Shown here: positions 1 to 6,365 of the stretch, one piece after another
Position numbering within the stretch: the stretch's first letter is position 1
How the letters are laid out: every line of letters begins with the position of its first letter
From: Victivallales bacterium
GTDB lineage: Bacteria; Verrucomicrobiota; Lentisphaeria; Oligosphaerales; Oligosphaeraceae
DNA: 8,395 nucleotides
Direction of reading: 5' to 3'
Assembly (NCBI GenBank): GCA_017963875.1
Contig: JAGCTA010000055.1
Location: 1-8,395 of the forward strand
The notes under the pieces: generated by a model
What the model was told of the DNA's origin: nothing
Database searches by the model: none
The model's input: only the letters and a program-made list of their open reading frames with translations
Made by a program: the position numbers and the translations under genes

Positions 1-2
1 GA

Positions 3-152
3 TGCGTCTTCTGCACGAAAGGCACTTGTTTAAAATGGTTTGAATTAAGTATAAATAAAATAATGAAAGGCATTGATTATGCAAATACCAAGTTTAAGAA
101 AAACAGCATCGCCGAGCATACGGCGGGTCTGAAATCACCATTGGCATTCTAA
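3..152 (+). CDS. Possible 3' end of a gene entering from the left, or a small ORF; doubtful
   Basis: A frame is open from the left edge to a TAA at 150-152 (49 codons). It contains an internal ATG at 63 that would give a 29-residue lysine-rich peptide ending AGLKSPLAF. The first codons would read C-x-x-C-x-x-x-x-C, but the DNA there is AT-rich and also contains a promoter-like pair: TTGTTT at 26-31 and TATAAA at 50-55, separated by 18 bases. I recognise no family. It may be the tail of an upstream gene, a short peptide gene starting at 63, or simply an open frame by chance. No Shine-Dalgarno sequence precedes the ATG at 63. Confidence 0.2.
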   Translation, partial: CVFCTKGTCLKWFELSINKIMKGIDYANTKFKKNSIAEHTAGLKSPLAF

Positions 153-277
153 ACAATCTCCTGCTCATCATTGGATTTTTGCAGTTTTTATGTCATAGTA
201 TTTCATATAACGTTCAACTCACCATGAGTACCAAGCCTGCGATACAAAACATAAGCCCATCTTTTCCACGAACTGCC

Positions 278-1468
278 ATGCCAGGAAAAATCATACTAAA
301 GGAAAAACGCGAGCGCTCGTTGCTGCGATTCCACCCATGGATTTTCAGCGGTGCCGTCAACACCATCGAAGGCAAGCCTGAAACGGGAGAAACCGTTGAT
401 GTCTTCGACTGCAATGGGCATTGGCTTGCCAAGGCCGCTTATTCGCCTCAATCAAACATTATCTGCCGCGTCTGGACTTTCACTGAAGGCGAAAATGTCG
501 ATCAGTTGTTCTTCCATAGATGGTTGGAGGCGGCGGCGAATTACCGCGATTTCCTGCGGCTCAAAAAAGAGACCAACGCCTACCGACTTGTCCACGGAGA
601 AGCGGATGGACTGCCTGGATTGGTCATCGACCGATATGGTGACTTTTTCATCATCCAGTGCTCCACCGCCGCGACAGACCGATGGAAAATGGTCATTGCG
701 AAACTGCTGATGAAATTCCCTGGTACACGCGGAGTCTATGAGCGTTCAGATGTCGATTCTCGCGTCCACGAAGGACTTCCCAAAGTATCTGGCCTCCTTA
801 TGGGGGAAGAACCGCCTGAGTTCTTTGAAGTCGTCGAAAACGACATGCATATTCTTGCCGACCTCAAAAACGGACACAAGACGGGTTATTATCTCGACCA
901 AAGGGAAAACAGGAAAAGCCTTGGCTGCGATATGGCTGGACGAAGCGTCCTGAATTGCTTCTGCTATTCAGGGGGCTTTGGCATCCGAGCCGCCATGGAA
1001 GGCGCGGCTTCCGTCATGCAGGTCGATGCAGCCGAACCCGCCCTTGCTCTGGCAAAGAAAAACGCCCGCCAGAATTCACTTCCAGAAGAACGTTTCACCT
1101 ATATCAAGGCGGATGTCTTTCAGATGCTGAGGACGTTTCGCGATTCCCGCAAGTCCTTTGACGTCATCGTACTGGATCCCCCTAAGTTCGCTGAAACACA
1201 AGCGCAACTTGAAAAGGCGTGTCGAGGCTACAAGGACATCAATCTTCTGGGGTTCAAACTACTGAAACCAGGCGGGACACTGCTCACGTTCTCCTGTTCA
1301 GCCGCCATGACACCAGAACTCTTCCGAAAAGTCATCGGAGACGCACAGCGCGACTCAAAGAGAATCGCGCACGTCGTCCGAACACTGGAACAGTCTTCAG
1401 ACCATCCTCGCTCCCTAAATTTTCCAGAAGGAGATTATCTCACTGGCCTGGAACTGCATGTCGAATAA
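278..1468 (+). CDS. rlmI: 23S rRNA (cytosine-1962-C5)-methyltransferase RlmI
   Basis: This SAM-dependent enzyme methylates C5 of cytosine 1962 in 23S rRNA of the large subunit. From the ATG at 278 it is 396 residues, the length I recall for E. coli RlmI. The N-terminal PUA domain (about 1-75) contains RERSLLRFHPWIFSGAV, closely matching the family. The linker carries NGHKTGYYLDQR (198-209). The Rossmann methyltransferase domain shows the SAM motif NCFCYSGGFG (226-235), an acidic D250 after strand 2, motif IV DPPKF (300-304), CRGYKDIN (315-322), and FSCS with C340 as the likely catalytic cysteine. Motif IV has no second cysteine, as is normal for this subfamily. Neither the ATG at 278 nor an in-frame ATG at 224 (18 residues longer) has a Shine-Dalgarno sequence. 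A TATAAC at 206-211 lies 12 bases before 224, so a leaderless start at 224 is possible. I chose 278 on family length. rpoN follows after 6 bases. Confidence 0.95.
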   Translation: MPGKIILKEKRERSLLRFHPWIFSGAVNTIEGKPETGETVDVFDCNGHWLAKAAYSPQSNIICRVWTFTEGENVDQLFFHRWLEAAANYRDFLRLKKETNAYRLVHGEADGLPGLVIDRYGDFFIIQCSTAATDRWKMVIAKLLMKFPGTRGVYERSDVDSRVHEGLPKVSGLLMGEEPPEFFEVVENDMHILADLKNGHKTGYYLDQRENRKSLGCDMAGRSVLNCFCYSGGFGIRAAMEGAASVMQVDAAEPALALAKKNARQNSLPEERFTYIKADVFQMLRTFRDSRKSFDVIVLDPPKFAETQAQLEKACRGYKDINLLGFKLLKPGGTLLTFSCSAAMTPELFRKVIGDAQRDSKRIAHVVRTLEQSSDHPRSLNFPEGDYLTGLELHVE

Positions 1469-1474
1469 ACGCCT

Positions 1475-2941
1475 ATGGAATTGCAGCAACACCAATCCAT
1501 CAATCAGAAACAAACGCAGGAGCAGACGCTCTCCCATGCGCAGTTGCAATCTCTTCAGGTGCTTGCCGCAACAACACAGGAACTTCAGCAGCAATTGACA
1601 AAAGAACTCCAGCAGAATCCCGTCCTTGAAGTCATCGCCAACGGCCATGAAGTGCTCGTCGGCGACCCCATGCAACGACCGACGGAAGATGAACATCAAC
1701 GGCGTGAATTCGCGGCAACGGCCACAGAATATGATGAAAATCTCGGAGATGCCGCTGGAGTCGATGCCACGGGCGATGACAGAATGGACTATACCATGCT
1801 TCCAACCCGTGACTTCGATTCAGAGGATCGACTGAAGTATTACTTCGATTCACTCACGACTACTCCGACAATGCTGGATAGACTTCAGGAGCAACTCCAG
1901 GACGAAGCAGGCAATGACAAGGAACTGTATGCCGCCGCCCAAACGGTATTGGGCAATCTTGACGACAAAGGCTACCTTAAGGCCACAGACGAGGAAATTG
2001 CCGCCATTTCCAGAACTTCTCTGACAACCGCCCAAAAGGCCGTCGCCCTCGTCCAGTCATTCGAGCCAACTGGCATTGGTGCCAGAACGCCAAGCGAATG
2101 CCTGTTGCTCCAACTCAAGTCCAAAGGGATGCAAAACACCCTGGCATGGAACATCGTTGACAACCATCTTGAAGACCTCGCCCATAACCGCATTCCACAA
2201 ATCGCCAAGGCATTGCACAAGGACATATCAGACGTCTATGAGGCCATAGAGCAAATCCGCGAACTCGACCCATTCCCTGGCCGTGGGCTTTCCACAGATA
2301 CCGCGCCGATGATTTCACCCGAGGCCACCGTCTCCAAGGCACCTGACGGCTCATGGCGCATCACCATGAATCGTGGAAACTATCCGCAACTTGCCATTCA
2401 GCCTCGCTATAGCGAAATGGCAGAAGATAAAAAAACGCCTGCCGAAACTCGCTCGTACCTGAAAAACATGATCAGCACGGGCAATCAACTCATCAAGGCA
2501 CTGGAACAGCGCAGAAGCACTATTGTGCGCATCACAGAATGCATCGTGGAACTCCAGAACGATTTCCTGGAATACGGCCCCTCCAAACTACACCCGATGG
2601 TCATGGCGGACATCGCCGCAATGCTCTCTCTCCATGAGACAACCATCAGCCGCGCTATTGCAAACAAATACCTCCAGACGCCACAGGGACTGTTCGAATA
2701 CAAGTATTTCTTCACCGCAGGCTTCAATTCGTCTTCGGACGGCGAAGAACTCTCCAGCCGTGCCATTCGTCAGAAAATCCGTGAACTTATCATGCATGAA
2801 TCCGCAGACAAGCCGCTGTCAGACCAGAAAATCGCGGAAATGCTATCGAAGGATGGTCTGGACGTTGCCCGCCGAACAGTCGCAAAATACAGGGAAGCCG
2901 AAGGCATCCCTGCGACAAACCTGCGCCGAATCCACATGTAA
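1475..2941 (+). CDS. rpoN: RNA polymerase sigma-54 factor RpoN
   Basis: This is the alternative sigma factor that directs core RNA polymerase to -24/-12 promoters and needs an AAA+ enhancer-binding activator to open them. At 488 residues it has the usual length. Region I (about 1-52) is glutamine- and leucine-rich with the typical LSHAQLQSLQVL and ELQQNPVLE stretches. It is followed by an acidic, low-complexity region II (about 55-115). The core-binding part contains SFEPTGIGARTPSECLLLQL (195-214) and ELDPFPGRGL (263-272). A DNA-binding helix-turn-helix lies around 377-405 (MADIAAMLSLHETTISRAIA). The diagnostic RpoN box ARRTVAKYRE is at 465-474 near the C terminus. The start is 6 bases after the rlmI stop and lacks a clear Shine-Dalgarno sequence, so translation probably depends on rlmI. 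The usual neighbours lptB, hpf and ptsN are absent; a convergent hydrolase gene follows 45 bases later. Confidence 0.97.
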   Translation: MELQQHQSINQKQTQEQTLSHAQLQSLQVLAATTQELQQQLTKELQQNPVLEVIANGHEVLVGDPMQRPTEDEHQRREFAATATEYDENLGDAAGVDATGDDRMDYTMLPTRDFDSEDRLKYYFDSLTTTPTMLDRLQEQLQDEAGNDKELYAAAQTVLGNLDDKGYLKATDEEIAAISRTSLTTAQKAVALVQSFEPTGIGARTPSECLLLQLKSKGMQNTLAWNIVDNHLEDLAHNRIPQIAKALHKDISDVYEAIEQIRELDPFPGRGLSTDTAPMISPEATVSKAPDGSWRITMNRGNYPQLAIQPRYSEMAEDKKTPAETRSYLKNMISTGNQLIKALEQRRSTIVRITECIVELQNDFLEYGPSKLHPMVMADIAAMLSLHETTISRAIANKYLQTPQGLFEYKYFFTAGFNSSSDGEELSSRAIRQKIRELIMHESADKPLSDQKIAEMLSKDGLDVARRTVAKYREAEGIPATNLRRIHM

Positions 2942-2986
2942 CATCGTTTCTGGCGATTACGTCCTCAATCGGTCGAACCTCCCATC

Positions 2987-4024
2987 TTAGAGACCTGAGG
3001 TGTCCGAAAAAAGTTTTTCCATGATTCGAGCCCGCCCTTGAATTGCTTCATCATGGTCACCAGTTCGTGACGTCAATACGACAGCCGCAAAATGGTTTTC
3101 AGGATCCACGCAAATGGTCTGTCCCGTGTATCCTGTATGATAAATAGTTTTTTCCGACAGGTTCCGAGGACGAGCACTGGCCCTCATATCCCAGCCAAAG
3201 GAGCGTCTGTTTCCGTCTTTTTCATATCCGCAGGTCAGAATCAGATTGTAATATGTCTGCGGAAAATGTTTTTGTTCAAGAATGTCTTCCAAGAACAGCA
3301 GCATGTCTTCTGCCGTTGAAAAACAACTTCCACTGCCGATAGGAAAGCCGCAATTGAAACAGACGGAATCATTATGTTCACCAGCAGGTCGATTAGGTCC
3401 CCAATGTTCAACCTCGTCTGGCCCGAAACCAGGAGCATTCCACTGCGTCCGCCGCATTCCCAGCGGCTCCCAGATGAATTTCCTTGCAAGCGTTTCCAAA
3501 TCCATGCCAGTGATTCTTTCTGCAATTTTACCAAGCAGTATAAAATTGGAACAGGCATATTCAAAGGCTTGCAGACGGGGACGAACAGGACGTTTGTTGA
3601 ACAGTTCACGGTTGAACACTTCCACATCGGGAGAATCATAAACTCTGCTGTTGTTGAAACCGCTTACATGCATCGCAAGATCACGGATTGTAATATCGCT
3701 GTCATGATCACAAAATTCTGGCAAATAACGGACAAAAGGTTCATCTGGGTCCAGTTTTCCCTGCGAAATCAGCAATGCGCAGCATCCCGCCGTGAAGACT
3801 TTGCCTACGGAGGCCATATCAAACCGAGAGTCGGCAGTCATCTTTTTTTCCGTAGGATGGATGCGCTGTTTCCCCATTGACACTATTTTTCTGCTTCGGT
3901 TTTCAGTAAACACAATGCCTTGAATCAGTCCTGAATCAATTTGTTTCTGTGCTTCCTCCTTTGCAGAAAGAATGCGACAATCATATTGGCTGTTTTTTGT
4001 GCTCTCTGATTCAGATTGTGTCAT
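2987..4024 (-). CDS. Serine hydrolase, class C beta-lactamase/esterase family
   Basis: A 345-residue hydrolase of the penicillin-binding-protein-like fold, probably acting on an ester, amide or D-amino-acid peptide; the substrate cannot be read from the sequence. The nucleophile motif is SVGK (S72-K75). The second motif region reads FEYACSNFILLG (154-165), so Y156 is followed by A-C where the family usually has Y-S-N or Y-S-D. The third motif is HTGYTG (296-301), replacing the KTG of true beta-lactamases, as is common in esterase-like members. SGSCFSTAEDM (231-241) and FGWDM (276-280) are further family landmarks. There is no signal peptide, and the protein is rich in cysteine, so it is probably cytoplasmic. 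The ATG at 4024 is chosen because AAAGGA (complement of 4031-4036) lies six bases upstream. A TTG at 4039 would also be in frame but lies upstream of that site. The gene converges on rpoN with a 45-base gap and no evident terminator between them. Confidence 0.88.
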   Translation of the reverse strand: MTQSESESTKNSQYDCRILSAKEEAQKQIDSGLIQGIVFTENRSRKIVSMGKQRIHPTEKKMTADSRFDMASVGKVFTAGCCALLISQGKLDPDEPFVRYLPEFCDHDSDITIRDLAMHVSGFNNSRVYDSPDVEVFNRELFNKRPVRPRLQAFEYACSNFILLGKIAERITGMDLETLARKFIWEPLGMRRTQWNAPGFGPDEVEHWGPNRPAGEHNDSVCFNCGFPIGSGSCFSTAEDMLLFLEDILEQKHFPQTYYNLILTCGYEKDGNRRSFGWDMRASARPRNLSEKTIYHTGYTGQTICVDPENHFAAVVLTSRTGDHDEAIQGRARIMEKLFSDTSGL

Positions 4025-4065
4025 AGTGCGTCCTTTCAATAAAGTTAAGTTTTAAGATAATACCA

Positions 4066-4108
4066 ATTGCAAAGGCCTTGCAATGTTGGATGCATTGTAA
4101 CCCATCCA
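4066..4108 (-). promoter_or_regulatory. Two adjacent inverted repeats in the hydrolase leader
   Basis: ATTGCAA (4066-4072) and TTGCAAT (4078-4084) form a perfect 7-bp dyad around a 5-base centre. TGGATG (4087-4092) and CATCCA (4103-4108) form a 6-bp dyad around 10 bases. Both lie between the candidate promoter and the Shine-Dalgarno sequence of the serine hydrolase gene. They could be RNA hairpins in its leader or an operator downstream of the promoter; sequence alone does not decide. Confidence 0.4.
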
Positions 4109-4125
4109 TGACCGTAACAGAGAAT

Positions 4126-4154
4126 AGTTTAGCACATACCTGCTGGAAATACAA
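4126..4154 (-). promoter_or_regulatory. Candidate sigma-70-type promoter of the serine hydrolase gene
   Basis: Read on the - strand, TTGTAT (4154-4149) and TAAACT (4131-4126) are separated by 17 bases, with TGC directly before the -10 hexamer as in an extended -10. An A-rich stretch (4170-4180) lies a short way upstream of the -35. The predicted start would leave a leader of about 95 bases before the ATG at 4024. This is a consensus match only. Confidence 0.5.
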
Positions 4155-4179
4155 GGGAATTATATTCTTTGTTTTTTTT

Positions 4180-4224
4180 GAGGTTCTTGAAGTTCTAGAG
4201 TTTCTAGAGATTCTAGATGTGCTC
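4180..4224. repeat. 9-bp tandem repeat, four good units and one degenerate
   Basis: Units begin at 4180, 4189, 4198 and 4207 and follow GARNTTCTA (the first ends in TT). A fifth at 4216 is decayed. The junctions create three TCTAGA palindromes exactly 9 bases apart (4194, 4203, 4212). The array sits about 25 bases upstream of the -35 of the candidate hydrolase promoter, next to a run of eight T at 4172-4179. Confidence 0.8.
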
Positions 4225-4360
4225 TGCCGAACAAATACAGCCAAGGGACTCAAGTATATAATCCCCCCATAAAATACACCTAGCCCACCAACTATTGAAC
4301 AATGAATTAGGCAATCGCAATCATCACGGCACCTTCTTCTAACACTGACCTCCAGCATCT

Positions 4361-4383
4361 TTTTGCCACGGGAACTGGCAAAA
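4361..4383. repeat. Perfect 8-bp inverted repeat
   Basis: TTTTGCCA (4361-4368) and TGGCAAAA (4376-4383) flank a 7-base centre. No T-run follows on either strand, so it does not look like an intrinsic terminator. An operator or RNA hairpin is equally possible. Confidence 0.55.
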
Positions 4384-4411
4384 CCACATTGCGCCATTAT
4401 CTTAAACAACG

Positions 4412-4475
4412 CCCATGAGCCTCACATGGGGTGTTGATCTGAATAATTATGAAACGCTCTTTTCCCCATGAGGCT
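4412..4475 (+). repeat. Overlapping inverted repeats with two alternative pairings
   Basis: CCCATG (4412-4417) can pair with CATGGG (4425-4430) across 7 bases. Alternatively the stretch 4418-4431 can pair over 12 bp with CCCCATGAGGCT (4464-4475), with a 2-base bulge and a 32-base loop. The two structures share bases 4425-4430 and exclude each other. Confidence 0.5.
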
Positions 4476-4510
4476 TGGTAATTGCAATATGCTAACGAGA
4501 CTGTGCAAAG

Positions 4511-4564
4511 CCCCCGAAGGGGTCAAATAACAGTAGCCTCAGGTTGAACGAAGCGAAACCTGAG
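4511..4564 (+). repeat. Double-hairpin palindromic element
   Basis: The first hairpin is CCCC-CGAA-GGGG (4511-4522). After 15 bases comes CTCAGGTT (4538-4545), paired perfectly with AACCTGAG (4557-4564) around an 11-base loop. From memory, elements built as a CCCCGAAGGGG hairpin followed by a second palindrome recur many times in some PVC and related genomes. I cannot confirm a copy number from one copy. It lies about 80 bases upstream of the secreted-protein start. Confidence 0.55.
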
Positions 4565-4594
4565 AAAATCCGAACCAAAAGAATTTCTACATCG

Positions 4595-4616
4595 AAGAGG
4601 TTGAACTTACCCTCTT
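4595..4616 (+). repeat. Inverted repeat just before the secreted-protein gene
   Basis: AAGAGG (4595-4600) and CCTCTT (4611-4616) pair perfectly around a 10-base loop. The stretch AGGTTGAAC at 4598-4606 also occurs at 4541-4549 within the previous hairpin, so the two hairpins share a 9-base direct repeat. The stem ends 30 bases before the chosen ATG at 4647. Confidence 0.45.
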
Positions 4617-4636
4617 GGGAAAGAGAACATTATAAC

Positions 4637-4641
4637 AAGGA
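4637..4641 (+). promoter_or_regulatory. Ribosome binding site that selects the ATG at 4647
   Basis: AAGGA ends 5 bases before the ATG at 4647 but overlaps the ATG at 4641, so it can only serve the downstream start. It is one of the few recognisable Shine-Dalgarno sequences in the window. Confidence 0.55.
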
Positions 4642-4646
4642 TGAAT

Positions 4647-6125
4647 ATGAAAATCAAAAATTACATGCTGACCTCATTGACCCTGACGGCATTGCTGTTT
4701 TCCGAATGTTACGCCATGGCCGAACCTACTCTGGAAAAGACTGCTGGAACGGAACAGTTACGGATTGACATGGACGATTTTGGGATTGCCGTTCGGCCTG
4801 CACTGCCTGATATTGGTCGAAAATGCGAACTGGCAGTACGTATCTCAGGTGCGGATCCAGCCCATCCAAGCATCGTGACAACCGAAATCGACGGCAAAAA
4901 ACTGGGGTCAGTTGAATTGAAACCAAGAGAAAATTTGGCCGTCTTTTCTTTCCAGCCTGAAACGACTGGCTGGAAAACCGCACGTGCAACTGTCCAGCAA
5001 GCACAGCGCCAGGCCACAACTGCCGAATTTCGTTTCCCTGTTACTTCCCGCCGTCTCCATTTTCCCTGGTTCGGCTGGAATGACAACGAGGGTAAAGTCG
5101 AGAAATGCCGCTATCCGACAATGGTTCTCGCACGCAATTCAAAGGAAATCGCCTACTGGAAGCATCGGGGAGTCATGGCGGGAATCTGGAAGGACGGACG
5201 CCATAAAAGCAAGACAGCAGAAGAATGTAGCACATATTGGCCGCTGAAAACAGAAGGTTTTGACGCAATCATGATTGACGAGATTGGCGGATATGATAAC
5301 GACGCATTGAAAAACAGTCTCTGTGTGCAGGGACTGGCTCGTTTCTGCCAAAAGAAGAATGACGACCTGTTCGTCGCACTCTGGGTGCCAGGCGTGCTGC
5401 GTGAATCGCTCGCTGGCATCGCCAAAAACATCTATCGGAAGAAGGGAGTTGACCTGCTGATGCTGGAAACCTATATCAACTATCTGGAGCCAGAATTGAA
5501 AACATACTATCCAACCGAAGCATTGCGCCAGAGAATTGACATGGCGCGCAAGCAGGATGTGCTGACTCATTCGATCATTACCATCGGCATTCTTGGAAAC
5601 GAGACAATTCGCCCCCTCTGCCAAGAGGACTTGGAAGACCAGGTTAGGCAAATCAAACGACTGGCACCAGAAATGCCTGGCCTGAGCATATATGGCTCCA
5701 CAAAAAAGATGCAAAACCGTGACTTGCTTTTCTTTGCCGACCGACTTTGCGAGAAATATTACGTCTCGCCAGTGCTGACGCTGTTGCCACATGCAGTACA
5801 GATTTCCGACCCGTCTCCAATGCTGAATGACAAGGTCTGTCTCCGCGGCACAGTCATGAATGTGGGTGGAATGGATTCTGGCCCTGTAACAGTTCGTTTC
5901 TATGACGGAAATCCTGCCAACGGCGGTAAACTTCTCGGTGAAAAACGGATTGAAAAAGTCAATTCCCTACGCGACGGAAATGATTTCCCCAAAGGTGCTT
6001 CTGTGGAAATCGATTGGACTGCCAAACGGCAGGGGTCCCATGAAATTACCATGGAAATCCGGCCTGAAAATCCCCAAGACACCCTGCTGGACCATCTGGC
6101 CTGCCGTGCAATCATGGTTCGCTGA
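4647..6125 (+). CDS. Secreted protein: signal peptide, probable TIM-barrel hydrolase-like core, CARDB-like C-terminal domain
   Basis: I do not recognise a named family. The 492-residue product begins with a clear signal peptide (lysines at 2 and 4, hydrophobic 7-18, likely cleavage after AMA near 25). Residues about 45-130 are beta-rich and Ig-like. Residues about 137-375 alternate hydrophobic strands and helices, as in a (beta/alpha)8 barrel. FDAIMIDEIGGYD (205-217) and VDLLMLETYINY (268-279) place acidic residues D211/E212 and E274 at strand ends, as catalytic acids sit in many glycoside hydrolases. Residues about 383-492 (TVMNVGGMDSGPVTVRFYDG, then a late GSHEITMEI) resemble a CARDB/adhesion Ig-like module. 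A role in extracellular or cell-surface polysaccharide breakdown is inferred from architecture only. The start is the ATG at 4647 rather than 4641, because AAGGA (4637-4641) is then at working distance. The gene follows a hairpin-rich intergenic block. Confidence 0.8.
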   Translation: MKIKNYMLTSLTLTALLFSECYAMAEPTLEKTAGTEQLRIDMDDFGIAVRPALPDIGRKCELAVRISGADPAHPSIVTTEIDGKKLGSVELKPRENLAVFSFQPETTGWKTARATVQQAQRQATTAEFRFPVTSRRLHFPWFGWNDNEGKVEKCRYPTMVLARNSKEIAYWKHRGVMAGIWKDGRHKSKTAEECSTYWPLKTEGFDAIMIDEIGGYDNDALKNSLCVQGLARFCQKKNDDLFVALWVPGVLRESLAGIAKNIYRKKGVDLLMLETYINYLEPELKTYYPTEALRQRIDMARKQDVLTHSIITIGILGNETIRPLCQEDLEDQVRQIKRLAPEMPGLSIYGSTKKMQNRDLLFFADRLCEKYYVSPVLTLLPHAVQISDPSPMLNDKVCLRGTVMNVGGMDSGPVTVRFYDGNPANGGKLLGEKRIEKVNSLRDGNDFPKGASVEIDWTAKRQGSHEITMEIRPENPQDTLLDHLACRAIMVR

Positions 6126-6229
6126 TGGAGGACACAATCTCTCCCCAAATGTTTGAAGTCAACTGCGACTCCCTCAAAGGCATCGCATTGACGACTGAAA
6201 GAGACAATATTCCAACAGAACGTGGCTAA
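6125..6229 (+). CDS. Possible 34-residue ORF coupled to the secreted-protein gene
   Basis: The ATG shares its A with the TGA stop of the secreted-protein gene (TGATG), an arrangement typical of translational re-initiation. The frame ends at a TAA at 6227-6229 and would give an acidic 34-residue peptide beginning MEDTISPQ. Codon choice resembles that of the flanking genes. I recognise no family. It could be a real small protein, the remnant of a truncated second gene of an operon, or chance. No Shine-Dalgarno sequence of its own is visible. The rest of the gap to 6382 shows only weak dyads (for example CAACT-TGTC-AGTTG at 6255-6268) and no convincing terminator. Confidence 0.25.
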   Translation: MEDTISPQMFEVNCDSLKGIALTTERDNIPTERG

Positions 6230-6365
6230 TGAACGTTGAGCAAATGCGCGTCTCCAACTTGTCAGTTGTGTCTCAATGTCAAATGCCGTGATTTTCTCAA
6301 ACATTGCTAAAAAACTTCTGTCGAATAGCCCTAATCTTTTAATCAAAGCGATTAAACGTCATTAA

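Larger units (their letters stand above)
4025..4646. other. Long divergent intergenic region with repeats and hairpins, no convincing gene
   Basis: This 622-base gap separates the - strand serine hydrolase from the + strand secreted protein. From left to right it holds the hydrolase leader and promoter, the 9-bp tandem repeat, a plain stretch at about 4225-4360, and then a succession of inverted repeats up to 4616. A 132-codon - strand frame (4409 to 4011) and a 64-codon + strand frame (4078-4272) cross it. Both run through the tandem repeat and the promoter and look accidental. No tRNA or recognised riboswitch was seen. Confidence 0.6.

Noticed and set aside
2942..2986. Shared terminator between the convergent rpoN and hydrolase genes
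   Set aside because: Only trivial 3-5 bp dyads are present, with no T-run.
4180..4220. Heat-shock-element-like TTCnnGAA pattern in the tandem repeat
   Set aside because: That element belongs to eukaryotic heat-shock factors; here it is a by-product of the 9-bp repeat unit.
4171..4224. CRISPR array
   Set aside because: The units are 9 bases and contiguous, with no spacers and no cas gene in the window.
4361..4383. Intrinsic terminator
   Set aside because: The stem is not GC-rich and no T-run follows on either strand.
4376..4393. Sigma-54-like promoter (TGGCA...TTGCG), tempting because rpoN is nearby
   Set aside because: The GG and GC elements are separated by 12 bases instead of the required 10, and the TGGCA is already one arm of an inverted repeat.
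4011..4409. 132-codon - strand frame upstream of the serine hydrolase, with R-T-S repeats
   Set aside because: It begins at TTG, runs through the tandem repeat, the candidate promoter and the leader dyads, and overlaps the hydrolase start. The residue pattern reflects the 9-bp repeat rather than a protein family.
4544..4768. 74-codon + strand frame overlapping the start of the secreted-protein gene
   Set aside because: It crosses the hairpins and then shadows the signal-peptide region of the better-supported frame.
5139..5792. 217-codon - strand frame inside the secreted-protein gene
   Set aside because: It is antisense to a frame with a signal peptide and domain-like structure, and its composition is typical of a shadow frame.
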